Assembly (NCBI GenBank): GCA_021234155.1
Contig: JAJEKV010000025.1
Coordinates: 17,229,094-17,293,093, forward strand
DNA: 64,000 nucleotides
Reading direction: 5' to 3'
Source: Isoetes taiwanensis
Taxonomy: Eukaryota; Streptophyta; Lycopodiopsida; Isoetales; Isoetaceae
Part shown: positions 9,930 to 20,747 of the stretch, in pieces
How positions within the stretch are numbered: position 1 is the stretch's first letter
Layout: every line of letters begins with the position of its first letter
Position numbers and translations under genes: made by a program
Notes under the pieces: model-generated
What the model saw: the letters and a program-made list of their open reading frames with translations, nothing else
What the model was told of the DNA's origin: nothing
The model's database searches: none

Positions 9930-12900
9930 TCAGGGTTCCGGATCAGGATCAGGTTCCACATCAAGATCAGGTTCCGTATTGCCAGGGCCATGGCTAGAAG
10001 AAGCAACCATAGGATCTCCCTGAAAGCTCTCGGTATTTTGTGGCGTGTGAAATTGGGATCATTAAGAATGTCGAATCGGTGTGTGTTCTTGATCACATCA
10101 TAGTCCACATCGGGTGGAGCTTGGGCATCTCTGGATTTGGTGGATCTACAACTTCTTCAACAACGACACCTTGTCTCTCTACATCCAACGAGGCTATGCG
10201 ATGATAGGATTCAGGAGGCGGTCAAGCCTATCAAGAATCCCCTTTAGGCACTCCTGCTTAACCGGGTCACTTTTGAACACAATGCAAAATCTCTTATTCA
10301 TCAATGAAGCCCGGCCAAAAGAACCACAGGAGAAGTAATCAAACACCTCTGTTCCTGGCGGTACCATTTTCTGCACGAGGTAGGAGCATGTGGCAGGCCC
10401 CAGCTGGTTTCTCATGATTATGTCCCCTGGCAAGCCTTACCACACTATGTACACAATCTGGCATTCTTGAGCTTCCCGGCCATAGCCTCGGTCTCCACGT
10501 CTTCGTCTTCTTCGTTAGGCACAGGAACTGGTGGCAGTTCTTGAGGATGATCGTTAAAGGGGAATCTGAGGTCAATTGCATCGACAGGAGGACCTGCAGT
10601 GGCCTGAATCTTTGTGGCGTACACTAGTGCATGGACCTCCTGAACTCCTGGGGCAGGCGGATTCTTGTATTCGTCCTCATACATGCCAATAAAAACTCTG
10701 GATCTGGAATCCAGATCATCCAACACAGATGAAATCAAAAAGTTATGCTCCGGCCTTGCAAAGACCACTATCCAAAAAGAATCAGCTGTGGTGTTCTTTA
10801 CAGCTGTATTAAAGAAATTAGATAGTGTGGTTTTGTCCCACATTGGAAATATGCCTCTAGTGTCCAGGGCAATCAAGGATACTGGTACAGGAGTGCATCT
10901 AACTTGCCCCCTGCTGTCTGTTAGTTCAACTTCGCAACGGAAGTCTTCAGTATCCTCTCTCTGCAAGACAGCATTGCGTATGAATCTTGCCAAGGCTGGT
11001 GGCACGTTACCGAAAACGCCTTCCTTGGTCACTCCAGTTTCAACCCACTTACTATGCAAGGTGGCCATGGAAATCAGGTCGGTATCCTCGAAGCCCCACA
11101 ACTGCGATCATCGAGATCGATGAAGGATTTGAACTTCCTCGGAAAATTATCCTTCACGTATTCAAAAATCTCCTTCTTCAAGAAAGATATGGATCTTAGT
11201 GTCTTTGCCCTTGCCTTGAAGAATTGCTTACCCAACATAATCACCGGTGACCTTGACGAAGGTCTTCTCATCCAAAGACGCCCCGAACAACCCGGCGGTC
11301 TTCGTAGTCCATACCCCTCATGCACCTCAGGTAGGTCTGACTGAAGTAGTCAGATTCTTTTGCCCAGTTACAGGTAATAGTTTGTCCCTTGTTGTCTTTT
11401 AGCTTGCAAGATTTCCACAAGTTCCATAGGGACATGAATAGCTGAAAAATATCCTCTGGCATGAAGACCCCACCGTTTGAAATCTTTTGGATGCTTACCA
11501 CGCATGGTAACTTCAGCCAAAGCCAGATAACGCTGGAAACAACAAGAAGTTAGCCTTGAACATTTAATGAGCAAATGGCGCCGCGGCGCCATTTAGTGAG
11601 GAAATGGCGCCCGGCGGCTTTCATTTGCTAATCTTGCCAACAATTACAATATGTACCTTGTATGGTTACGGCGTGGATTGCCGTGCGTCCCGATGGATCG
11701 GGCTTCCGCATAGAGCATATTGTCTTTGCCGCAGGTGGGTTATGTTATCAATGAAGGGCTCTTTAAAAATAGTCTTTACGGTGATATCATTGACTTCACA
11801 ACCGAAGCTGCGAGCATTCCTGATTGGATTGAGCTGTGCGGATAACACTTTCGGCAATTCCGTTGAAGATAAATCTTTGACATTTGCTCTTGGGACTTTC
11901 TTTGTCTTTAGTCTTCTACATACAAAAGTTGGCGACCATATAAATGAATGATTGCCATTCACTATATAATAGTGCATCCCCATGAGGTCATCCTTGGTTT
12001 TCCAAGCGACCAGTTTGTTTGTGAGGGGATTGAATGGAATCACATCAGCGGGAGTGAACACTGGATGTGGGTCTCTCTGAAAGGACTCCACTAACGTTTT
12101 GACGTGCTCCATATTCCTTGGTCTAGATGTCAGATTTGCTGGCCCTTGATATAGTTTGAACATGTCTATTTTTTTTATAAATGTGACACCAAGAGGAAAC
12201 AGATGCCAGTGATCGTAAATTTTTTGCAGTGTATTCTCTGCCGTCTTTTCCTCTTCTGACCTTTCCACCTTAAAATTTGCAGGCACCTCTAGCAAGTGCT
12301 GAGCTATTCTTAATGTGAGCTTCTTTGGCTCTGGCTTCTTAATGGGGACCCTTTTGGCCGGTGTGTCCGCAGGATCCTGGCTATGCCTTGGGCTCAGAGG
12401 TTCACCACCACTTCTAGGACTTCCAGCAGGACTTGGAGTCCGAGTCGCTCTTCTTTGTTTTTTAGGTGTCCTCTCCTTCTCAGAGATCTCCAGCCTGTGC
12501 TTCTTCTTCTTTTTCCCATCCATTTCCTCTGTCTCCACTTCCTTTCCCTCCTTTTCCTGTCTCGCCTTTCCTTCCTTCTGCCCCTTGCCTTCTCTATCCT
12601 TTTCTTTCCTTTCCCTTTTCTTTTCCTTCTTTTCCTTCTTTTCTTTCTCTTCCTTCTCTTCCTTTTCCTTCTCTTCCCTCTTTTCCTTTTCCTTCTCTTC
12701 CTTCTTTTCCTTCTCAGGATCTTTGTGATCCTTTCTCTTAACTTTCCGCTTGCCCGCCCCTTTCCTTCGTCAGTTTCCTGGCCAACATCCTCAGTAGAAG
12801 ATGAGGAGTCTTTTCCGGCTGCAGGTGTCTCCTTAGTTTGTCTTGTCTTCTTCTTGCTAACTATTTTTAGCCAGGCCATGTCCACAATGGGGGGTAGCTT

Positions 12901-14532
12901 CTGCTGGGCTAATGCCTTCACAACGAATGAAGGCGAGTTTTTCGACTCGTTCATACGATTGTGAAGAATCATAAAGCCCCTCAAGATTTCTTGTGGGCCT
13001 TTGATGTCAGCTTCTTCAAAGCTGTTGTACGATGGCAGCGCCCATCCTTGCTTCTTCGCCGAATCAGCTACATTTGCAATGCTAGAAGACATTACAGTCG
13101 GATCATAAAATTTCCAGTCCACATAGTAGACAATTATTCTCTGCTGCATAGTGTCCTCAAAGACCACCCGGAGCCAATCATCGCGACCGCTCTTGGCAAC
13201 CATCTTCATGTGGACCAAGATACCTGGCTGGTAAATGCCGGTGATTAAAATGTCTCCTTTATAAGGAGAGACTCTCTTCTATGATCTCCTTTTCGAGCCT
13301 GTAGCAGTTGAGGGGCTCACCCGCATTACTTCCATGCACCAGTACCTGTCTGTCAGCATGATAGTCTGGTCGGATTGAAATTGTGTTTCCGGACGTAACA
13401 TGGCTGCAACAAAGGGGCATCAGTAACAAAGAGGCATCAATAAATGGTTTTAACAAGCAGACAGACAATCAGTTGTGGTATGCAAATGGCGCCGTGGCGC
13501 CATTTGCATCAGTCCAGTGCATCACATGGAAGCAGTTCATATGCATTTCCCTGCGTTTGGTCGCAGAGGCCTCCACCCAGTCCGAGCCCCTCCCCTTCGC
13601 AAAATTCGAGGAAGATGGTTCGAAAGAGAGTGGCTCTGACTGGGTGGAGGCACATGCGACTCGTAGGAGAGAGCACTACAGAACGCAACACAATGAGAAG
13701 CTAACTCGGATGCAATGGCGCCATTTGCTTAGTCGTCTGGTTTTAACAAGCAGGCAGACCAGACGACTAGGCAAATGGCGCCATGGCGCCATTTGCATCC
13801 GAGTTCAGTGCATCACATGGAAGCAGTTCGGATGCATTTCCCTGCGTTTGGTTTGGTCATGAGAGGCCTCCACCGATCCCCCCCTCCCTTCGCCCGATAT
13901 TCACGGAAGATGGTTGGAAGGAGAGTGGCTCTGACTGGGTAGAGGCACCTGCGATTCGTAGGAGCAATACATATGCGAATGACTCCAATAGTGTTTATGG
14001 ACTGGACGCAGATAAAAATGGCACCATGGCGCCATTTGCCAACAACAAGTCCCAAATGTATGCTAATAGACATCGTATAGCAACAAGGCCCTATGGTAAG
14101 CTAATAGACATGAAATGGCGCCATGGCGCCATTTGCCAACAACAAGGCCTTACTGTAAGCTAATAGACATCAAATGGCGCCATTTGCCAACAACAAGGCC
14201 CTATGGTAAGCTAATAGACATCAAATGGCGCCATGGCGCCATTTGCCAATAACAAGGTCTTGTGGTAAGCTAATAGACATCAAAGGCGCCATTTGGTAGC
14301 AACAAGACTCCCTACAGTAAGCTACCAGGCAATCAAAAGTGCGCTGGCATTCAAATGGCGCCATGGCGCCATTTGTCAACTAAGACCTTAAAGTGGTTAC
14401 CAGGCATCTAAATAGCGCGGTGGTGCCATTTAGCCCAAACAAAACAATGCAAGTAGAAGACATACCTGTCCCTTGAGGTGCGCTAGCCGCTGTCTCCACA
14501 TTCTGAGGAGCTCCAGAATTGTCGATTTCCAT
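9930..14532 (-). CDS. Gene A: ParB-like plus amino-methyltransferase-like fusion protein (multi-exon, possibly broken)
   Basis: Exon 1 starts at the ATG at 14532 (MEIDNSGAPQ) and ends at 14466 with a GT donor. Exon 2 opens at 13403. An N-terminal domain (DILITGIYQPG to VVFEDTM and VDWKFYDPTVM, near 13240-13080) leads into a Lys/Glu-rich helix (12750-12540). Next is a ParB/sulfiredoxin-like domain: RPRNMEHVKTLVESF, then YYIVNGNHSF (about 12130-11950). After an intron at 11533-11656 come a middle domain and, at 10433-10200, VPPGTEVFDYFSCGSFGRAS, a match to motif I of beta-class amino-MTases (D-x-F-x-G-x-G). Further upstream, ALDTRGIFPMW sits where DPPY is expected, so catalysis is doubtful. The C-terminal tail ends at the TGA at 9930. 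In the simplest reading there is a TAG in exon 2 (near 13280), and frame changes near 12750, 11690 and 10440. Gene B at 33.7 kb is a paralogue. Confidence 0.6.
11533..11656 (-). other. Gene A intron after the ParB-like exon, with GGCGCC palindromes
   Basis: The donor follows ATACAAG (G|GTACAT) and the acceptor is TTTCCAG before CGTTATCTGG. The 124-base intron holds a perfect palindrome at 11573-11594, whose centre 20 bases are AATGGCGCCGCGGCGCCATT, and a second imperfect one from 11602. The equivalent intron of gene B (35253-35318) carries its own palindrome, ATCGCCGTCGCGAT. Confidence 0.65.
12540..12755 (-). other. Lys/Glu-rich single-helix segment of gene A
   Basis: On the plus strand this is a C/T-only stretch (TTCCTTCTCTTCC repeats). 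In the gene A frame that joins to the ParB-like exon it encodes alternating Lys and Glu/Arg blocks such as KEKKEEKEKEKREEK for about 60-70 residues. Such E/K runs usually form a stable single alpha helix that acts as a spacer between domains. The polypurine nature also makes the tract prone to length change, and one frame slip lies at its upstream edge. Confidence 0.6.
13404..14465 (-). repeat. Gene A intron 1 with an array of AATGGCGCC(N2)GGCGCCATT palindromes
   Basis: Full-length copies (20-base core AATGGCGCCATGGCGCCATT or one or two changes from it) lie at 13483-13506, 13771-13796, 14016-14037, 14113-14134, 14222-14245 and 14352-14375. Half-copies with the core AATGGCGCCATT lie at 13714 and 14171. 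Between 14035 and 14290 the copies sit in a tandem repeat of about 50-60 bases with the spacer phrase AACAAGGC, GTAAGCTAATAGACAT. An older direct repeat of about 230 bases (13447-13675 and 13741-13965) lies on the 13.4 kb side. The array fills intron 1. Confidence 0.85.
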
Positions 14533-15770
14533 TTCGAGCGCCTTGAATTTGGTCCGAAAACAAGTGTGTAGCTAGATAATGGAGTTCACTAACCGTGGGG
14601 GAAATGGCGCCCGAAATCAACAAAACAAAGGAACAAAAAAGGGTTGCTTTTAAGGCGTCAAGCCAAAAGTCACAATTTAAGGTCGGGCGCTAGGAGCCGA
14701 ATCAAAACGAAAAAGTGAATGAGAAGCTTCAAAATTGTATTTTGATAACAAACTTTGGCGCCGGTGGCCTCTTAAAGCTGTACCACAAAGCGCCAACTAG
14801 GGGCAAGTGGTCTGAAGGCCCATGCCCGCCCCATGCCCGCGGCGCGGCCCAGCGCCCATGCCCGCCCATGCCCGCCCATGCCCGTGGCGGTCCAGGCGCC
14901 CATGCCCGCCTAAATACCATGCCCGTTTTGTCCAGCGCCATGCCGCCCAAATTTGAATTTTGAAATTTAATATTTCCCTTCTCTAACGCCATCCAAATTT
15001 TGAACATAAAAATTCAAAATTCCCGCCGGCGCCCGCAATTAACATAAAAGTCAAAATTCCCGCCCGTAAATTGAAAATTGACTGCCACCTGTCCAAATTT
15101 GAATCGTCCGCTTTTAAAATTGTACTTTGCATTTAAAGCTCCCTCTTTGTCGTCGTTCTCCCTCTTAAAGCGACCATGGCAAGACGAGCGTTTTTATTGC
15201 CGCGGTTCGGCGCCGAATCCGCTGTTTCGTTTAATTTACCGCTTCGCATAAAGCGGCGCTTCTTTTCTCAGGCCTAGGCGAAACTTTGCAAAGGCGCATG
15301 CATCTTTGTCCGTCAGCGCTTCCTTCTTAGCTCCGCAATCCCGGTGAATCTTGGCGCTTTCTTCTTGGCGAATTCTTCTGGGCGCTTTCTTCTTGGAGAA
15401 TTCTTCTTGGCTCTTTCTTCTTGGCGCATTCTTCTGCGAATTTATCTGCTGGGATCAGCTTGATTTTCCTGTTCCATCTACTGCTCCAGGACTTCCCACT
15501 ATGGATCTATCTAATATCAAGTAAGTCCACTATTTCTGGTATGAATTCTGTTATATTGCTGCCATGTGTATAGCGTGTCCAAATGCTGACATTAATGCTG
15601 CTAGGAAACTAAGAACCTTGGTTTCAATTGCAAAGTTGGCATGGGGTGCCCATGTTATGCATGCCTGCTCTTATTGACACATATACATCAATGGGAGCAA
15701 GAATGCATAACATAGGCACCTCGTGTAGATTTTGTGATGGAGCTAAGCCAAATCGCCCCATGTCACCCAC
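14533..15770. other. Upstream region of gene A with GC-rich and CTTCTTGG repeats
   Basis: No gene is supported. The stretch 14818-14935 repeats GCCCATGCCC many times. From 15350 to 15440 a 25-30-base unit with TTGGCG(C/A)(T/A)TTCTTCT is repeated about four times. A potential plus-strand start (ATGGATCTATCTAATATCAA before GTAAG) lies at 15501, but no following exon could be joined to it. The region may hold the gene A promoter; I see no clear TATA box. Confidence 0.45.
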
Positions 15771-15777
15771 TTGGATC

Positions 15778-16065
15778 AAATGGCGCCAGGGCGCCATTCT
15801 ATTTCAAATACACCATTAAAATGGTGTTGGTCTAAATGGCGCCATTCGGTTGAAAATGGTGCACGCTTGAAATGGTGTAATTTTGGAGCCAAATGGAGCC
15901 ATGGCGCTTTTGTTCCAAATTGTGCCATAGGTTTGAATTTGGATCAAATGGCGCCATGGCGCCATTTGATCCAAGTGTTCCGTTTCGACCAAATGGCGCC
16001 ATGGCGCCATTTAGCTCCAAATTTGGACCAAAATTTTTTCTTTTGTACTAAATGGCGCCATTTTT
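15778..16065. repeat. Second cluster of GGCGCC palindromes upstream of gene A
   Basis: Copies lie at 15778-15798 (CCAGGGCG centre), 15834 (half), 15941-15972 (a perfect palindrome of 32 bases), 15991-16012 and 16051 (half). Open frames here that translate into repeated MAPWRH are only the palindrome read in frame. The cluster ends about 35 bases before the first Helitron, which begins at 16098. Confidence 0.85.
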
Positions 16066-16097
16066 GCTTGTTTATTGCTTGTTTTTGGTCTAATTCA

Positions 16098-19000
16098 TCT
16101 ACTTATTTAAAATGTTTCTGGGTCGCCGGCCTCATGCCGGCGCTAACGCTTTTTCCGGCGATGTAACGCCGCTTTTTTAGTTTTCCGGGCAAAATTTTCC
16201 TTCATTTCTTATTGACTTGAATTTCTAATGCAGAGGAGGGAAGCGTTATTTTCGATGATGGGCAGCGAACATCATGGGGCGGGGCGGTAATCTCCTGCCC
16301 TCGGTCTTCCATGATTAAGGAAATGCAGTTCAAATCTGAGAGAGTTTTAGGTTGTTCTTTAGGAATCCCGGTCTGTTTGTTTTTTTCTCCTCACCAGCCC
16401 ATCAAGATTCAAATAACAAAACGTCCAGGTAAAATTTGCTACAAAGAACTATGTTTTGTGTAAGAACCTCCATAGCCGCAGAAGAATCCAGTATCCATTT
16501 TGGCTACCAGAACTTGCATCACAGATAAGAAGCATGCATGGTTTCTATTTTTCGTATCTCTGCTTTCGCCCTTTGCATTTTCGTATTTTTCTATTTTTCT
16601 ATTTTTTTCGTAAGGCTCTGTATGCGCGAGAGATCGTTGTAAGAGGTGAATGTTTAATGGGCAGCGGATAGATTGATCTGAGCAAATGACTCTGGGGCAA
16701 ATGTTTCTCTATTCATGGCGGCGATGAAGAATACTGAAGCTCAGATTTCAGCTATGGCGGAACATGATTCGCCTCCCACCGGTCCGGTATTATGCATACG
16801 GCTTTTATGTTTTGAGTCTTTGCTCTTTTTAAGCTAAAATTTGTCCATTTAGATTGAGCTTTGGACATGAACTGAAAGTCTAGAAGACCTTATAAACTAA
16901 ATCAAAGAGTGATTTGTCTACGGTTCTCTTAGTCAGATTGGGTTCTTATTTTTAACAGAGGCCAATGCATGGATTTGCCATTAAGTTTCAATGGATTAAT
17001 GCATGTTTAAAAACGTCAGATGCATGAGAGCAGTGGCTTTTTTGTACCAAGGTATAACTCTGAGTTTTTTGTTTTCACTTCTTTCTTTTGGTCTATAGAT
17101 GAGCATTGCTTTACATATAGGTGATTTCGGATTTTTCTCCTTTGTTTGTTGCTTAAATTGCATGTAGATTTGGCGCAGAATAAGAAATAATGTCTTTGAA
17201 AATGAACAGTGCATGCGTGGATGCTACCAATGATCATGTAAGGCAAGTGTCCCTGTATTCTTTCTTTTGGTATTTTTCTTTAATTTTTCATTCCAATGTA
17301 CAGGATGTCAACAAAAAACCATGCAGTTTCTTTGTGTCCCTTCTAAAGTCTTCTTCCTACACCTTTCTAGATAGGCTGTGGAAATCAAACTGGATCACAT
17401 GAAGAAATGCTGGAACATTCCTTATCCGCTTTATTCGCTGCAAGAGCAAAAGAAAAACTGAGCTAAATAAGGTACATCCCTCATGCCATTGGTAATTCTG
17501 CGCTCATGTAAGGAGAAAATTGGCCCTTCTCATCTTTAGTCCAGATATTATATTAGGTCCCTGTTACTAGCATGTCCATGAACAACGTTTATACAAATTG
17601 TTTACTATTTTTGTCTAGGCGGTTTCAAGGGATTGCAAGGGATTTGCGAATATACACCACCAAATAGATCACGAGGGTTATTGTTTTGTATTGAAGATTA
17701 AAGTGGTAAAACCAGGTGTGTATGCATTTAATTTATGCCCAAAGATAGATTGTCTAATGTCTTTGGAATCTAGAACAACTATATTTACATGTGTTTGCGG
17801 AACAAGTTGTTTGGCTGAATTACCACTTTGGTGAGACCATAATTACACCATAATTACGGTGACAATGGGCGGGGCATTCGGAAGCCACAGACCACAAGTA
17901 TGTTCAGATTTGGGAATCATTTGTAGCAAGAAGCATGTTACACATAGTTACTATGGTCCAAAAAGAGATGATAGAAGACGGTTATGCACCTCTTGGTAGA
18001 TGCGGAAGCAAAATACTTGATTTATTGGCTGAAGTGACTTTTATATAGCCCACAAACTAGATTATATCACGTTCAAAGTACTCTTAGCTTGATGTTGTGC
18101 TTGCTTTTGCGGTATCTGCTACTGGCATATGGATGTAGGCAAGCGGTAGAAGGAAGAACGAGAATGCTAAAGATTGAGATTGTTAATGCAACGTGATACC
18201 TATTCAAATGCTAAGATACTAACATCGCAAATGTAAGTTCATGGGTCTAGAGTTGCTTAGATACAGTAGTGAGCTGCATGCTTGCAATAAAAAAACATTC
18301 AAGAGAGACCATGGTCAGCCCATATATTGAGCAGATTAATAGATGAACTTCAAAATTAGAGTCTTTCTTATATTTAACAATCTATTGGTTTTAACCAACA
18401 TGATTATTGATTATGCTTCCTTTTGTATTTTATCCAGTGTGATAATTATATGATTGTATCAGTACCACATGCTTCCTTCAATGCTGTAAAAAGTTGGATT
18501 GTCGTTTTCTTATCATTTGGTAGTACAGTCTTCCAGCATTCATGTGGTTGCACCTTCATCCTTTGGTTGCTCATTTTCGTCATTGTTCTACACTGCGCTT
18601 AAGCAAGTATTCCATCAGTATTTTATTATTTCAAACTTGCTATGATCTTAATTCATGTTGTCAATCCAGTCTGCTGAGATGGTATTCAGTTATGAACCAG
18701 GCCCTATAAAGAATTGTAATAGAAGAAGGTAACGTAATAATGGGACAATGTTGATGGTTCAAATCCATTAAGGAATGATTAACATCCTTTTAATCTGGCA
18801 CTTGCACCTTTCTATAGAGATGGTTTTGTATGGTCCAATGCTTATGAGGTTATTATTTATTAGAATCCTTATATTGCTCAGAGAATTCCAAGCTAATAAG
18901 AACATCCTTAGTAAGATTGTTGATGTACAAAGAGGTATATGAAAAGGCATAGATGTACAAAACATTTGTGTTGTCCAATGATGTCAATCATATGTCTGTT

Positions 19001-19699
19001 TCTTTACAACTTCTTCCACATGCATTTGTAACTATGGCACATGTCCAACTTTTCCTACAATAGTAATCACATTTTGAGAAAATTAAACTTGCCCAAACAC
19101 TAAAATGGAGTTTCCTTTGGAAAGTGGAAATTACTTTTACTAGAAATTGTGTCATTATATCCCACTCATTATATCTGTAGGAGAGGTAAAGATACAGCAT
19201 GGAAGCATCCATAAAAGTACAAATTAGGCCCTTTTGGTGATGTGTGCCATGTGGAGATGCATATTTAGAGCTCCATCATGAACTAAAGTATGCCAAGGAA
19301 CCAGGACAAAATTTTGTGTTTTACATTTATGTATCTGTTTTTTGTTGATGTACTTAACTACTTCTAAGGGTGACATTTTGAACATAAGTTTGTACCTGTT
19401 TTTTTGTTGATGTAATTAACTACTTTTAAGGGCGACATTTTGAGCATAAGTTTTGGATCTGCCTTTCAATTTTTTCGTCTTTAGAGGTAAATTAAGTATC
19501 CCCAACCTTCCTTATAAAGCATTATTTTCTCTACTAAAATTGATAAATGCAAACAAAAATACTTACAAATGCAAATAATGTCTATTCTTGCGAATATCAA
19601 GATGTGCTGTGTTGAGAAGTTGCACATACGGACGTTAAAGGCCGCGTAAAAGCATATGCCAGGACATTAGCCCGGCAACGCCGGGCACACGTTTACTAG
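16098..19699 (+). mobile_element. Helitron copy 1 (complete, 3.6 kb, non-autonomous)
   Basis: The 5' end is A|TCTACTTATTTAAAATG, with the TC start preceded by A. The 3' end is a 7-bp stem hairpin (GCCCGGCAACGCCGGGC, 19670-19686), then ACACGTTTA and CTAG|T. TC start, hairpin, CTRR end and insertion between A and T are the hallmarks of Helitrons. No Rep/helicase ORF is present, so it is non-autonomous. Exon-like pieces inside (an ATG near 16714 reading MAAMKNTEAQISAMAEHD before a GT) may be captured host gene parts. The last 90 bases before the hairpin match the start of the DUF7869-type exon at 28930-29025. Confidence 0.8.
19330..19460. repeat. 70-bp direct repeat inside the Helitron
   Basis: Two units share TGTTTTTTGTTGATGTA, TTAACTACTT and AAGGG(T/C)GACATTTTGA(A/G)CATAAG. 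The pair is kept in all three Helitron copies (also near 23975-24105 and 28685-28810), so it predates their amplification. Confidence 0.8.
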
Positions 19700-20747
19700 T
19701 ATGTTCTAAAAAGTGTCGCCTTGCTTGATTGAAACAGTTCAATTTTCCCCTATACAACCTATTCGTCGGAAGGACAATTGTTGCCCGGGGACATATTTTG
19801 AATAGAACCACTCTTCATGGGAAGGAAATAGATCCTTCAAATGTAGCAATTGAGGTCACTTGAGTCCGTGATCCCATCGAATCGAAGCTTCCGGTCCCCA
19901 GGAGGGGCGATATAACATTGGTGAAGCAAAGAGGGCACATTCATTCGGGGACCTAAGAGGGATGTAAAACAAAATGAGTGCCCCTCAAGTGAAGATACGT
20001 CTTTGAGATCCCTCAATTTGCCCTCTTCGAGAGAGGGATTCATCTAGTAGTCCACCATCATGCCAAGAGCCCGCCGGACAATCGGGTTTCACCGCTCCCG
20101 TGGTGAACCAAGCAACACAAAGAACAAATGAAGAAGATGAGATAGTACAGAGATTGAGGTCATGAGAATCTAGCTGCCCGCCTTGGTCTCGAGGTTGTTT
20201 AAGCCCGAAGATGAGACAGTCTACTACTCCAGAACAGATCTACTAGGTTTGCCATGCTACATTCTTCACTCCTGCATTGGATCTAAATATTCGGAGGCGA
20301 ATATAGTCTTTAGTGATCCTCAGGATGCTATAGACGATGAGTTCTTGGGTGTATCAAAGGTCGGGCTTTCAGTGGGTAACATAATAGATCCAACGGGAAA
20401 CTAAAATATCAGGTCATGTCATGCTTGTCTTTGAGAGGCCTATAGCTAACGATCTAGTAACCCTCGAGACCCATGATGTTTTGCTTCATGATGGTAGGAC
20501 AATTTCACAACATTTACAAGCTCGAGCTGCTCTCGAACAGGATGACTTAGAAGTTGAGTGCTTGGAAGCTGATGTTGAGAAGCAATTCAAGAGGAAAAGG
20601 AAATATACATATGTGAAGCGGGTCAGGAGGGAACCAAAGGGGGATAGCAAGGAAGAGAGGATGTGCGCTTCCAAGTCAATCAAGAGTGCTCTAAAATCAA
20701 CATGCTGCAAGGACGAATGTGTCAAAAAACTGAGCCGAGAGCAAGTA
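19700..20747 (+). pseudogene. Spacer 1: DUF8039-like element gene piece, frame-broken
   Basis: This spacer is a copy of 24348-25387. Its first part is the DUF8039-like region (ACCACTCTTCATGGGAAGG onward) but is broken by stops where the other copy is open. The last part is open as 20421-20795 and reads EVECLEADVEKQFKRKRKYT followed by a Lys/Arg-rich stretch. Differences from spacer 2 fall mostly at CAG or CTG triplets. Confidence 0.6.

Noticed and set aside
12315-12964. Plus-strand frames rich in Ser, Phe, Leu and Pro
   Set aside because: They are the complement of the Lys/Glu-rich coding tract of gene A.
13270-13315. A short intron in gene A removing the TAG in exon 2 (GGGTGAGC donor to ATCATAG)
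   Set aside because: It would be about 40 bases, below the usual plant minimum, and the alignment with gene B shows no gap there.
14010-14290. CRISPR array
   Set aside because: Repeats are palindromic, irregular and intronic in a eukaryotic gene; spacers are near-identical and no cas gene is present.
15771-16166. Open frames encoding repeated MAPWRH-like peptides
   Set aside because: They are the GGCGCCATGG palindromes read in frame on both strands, not proteins.
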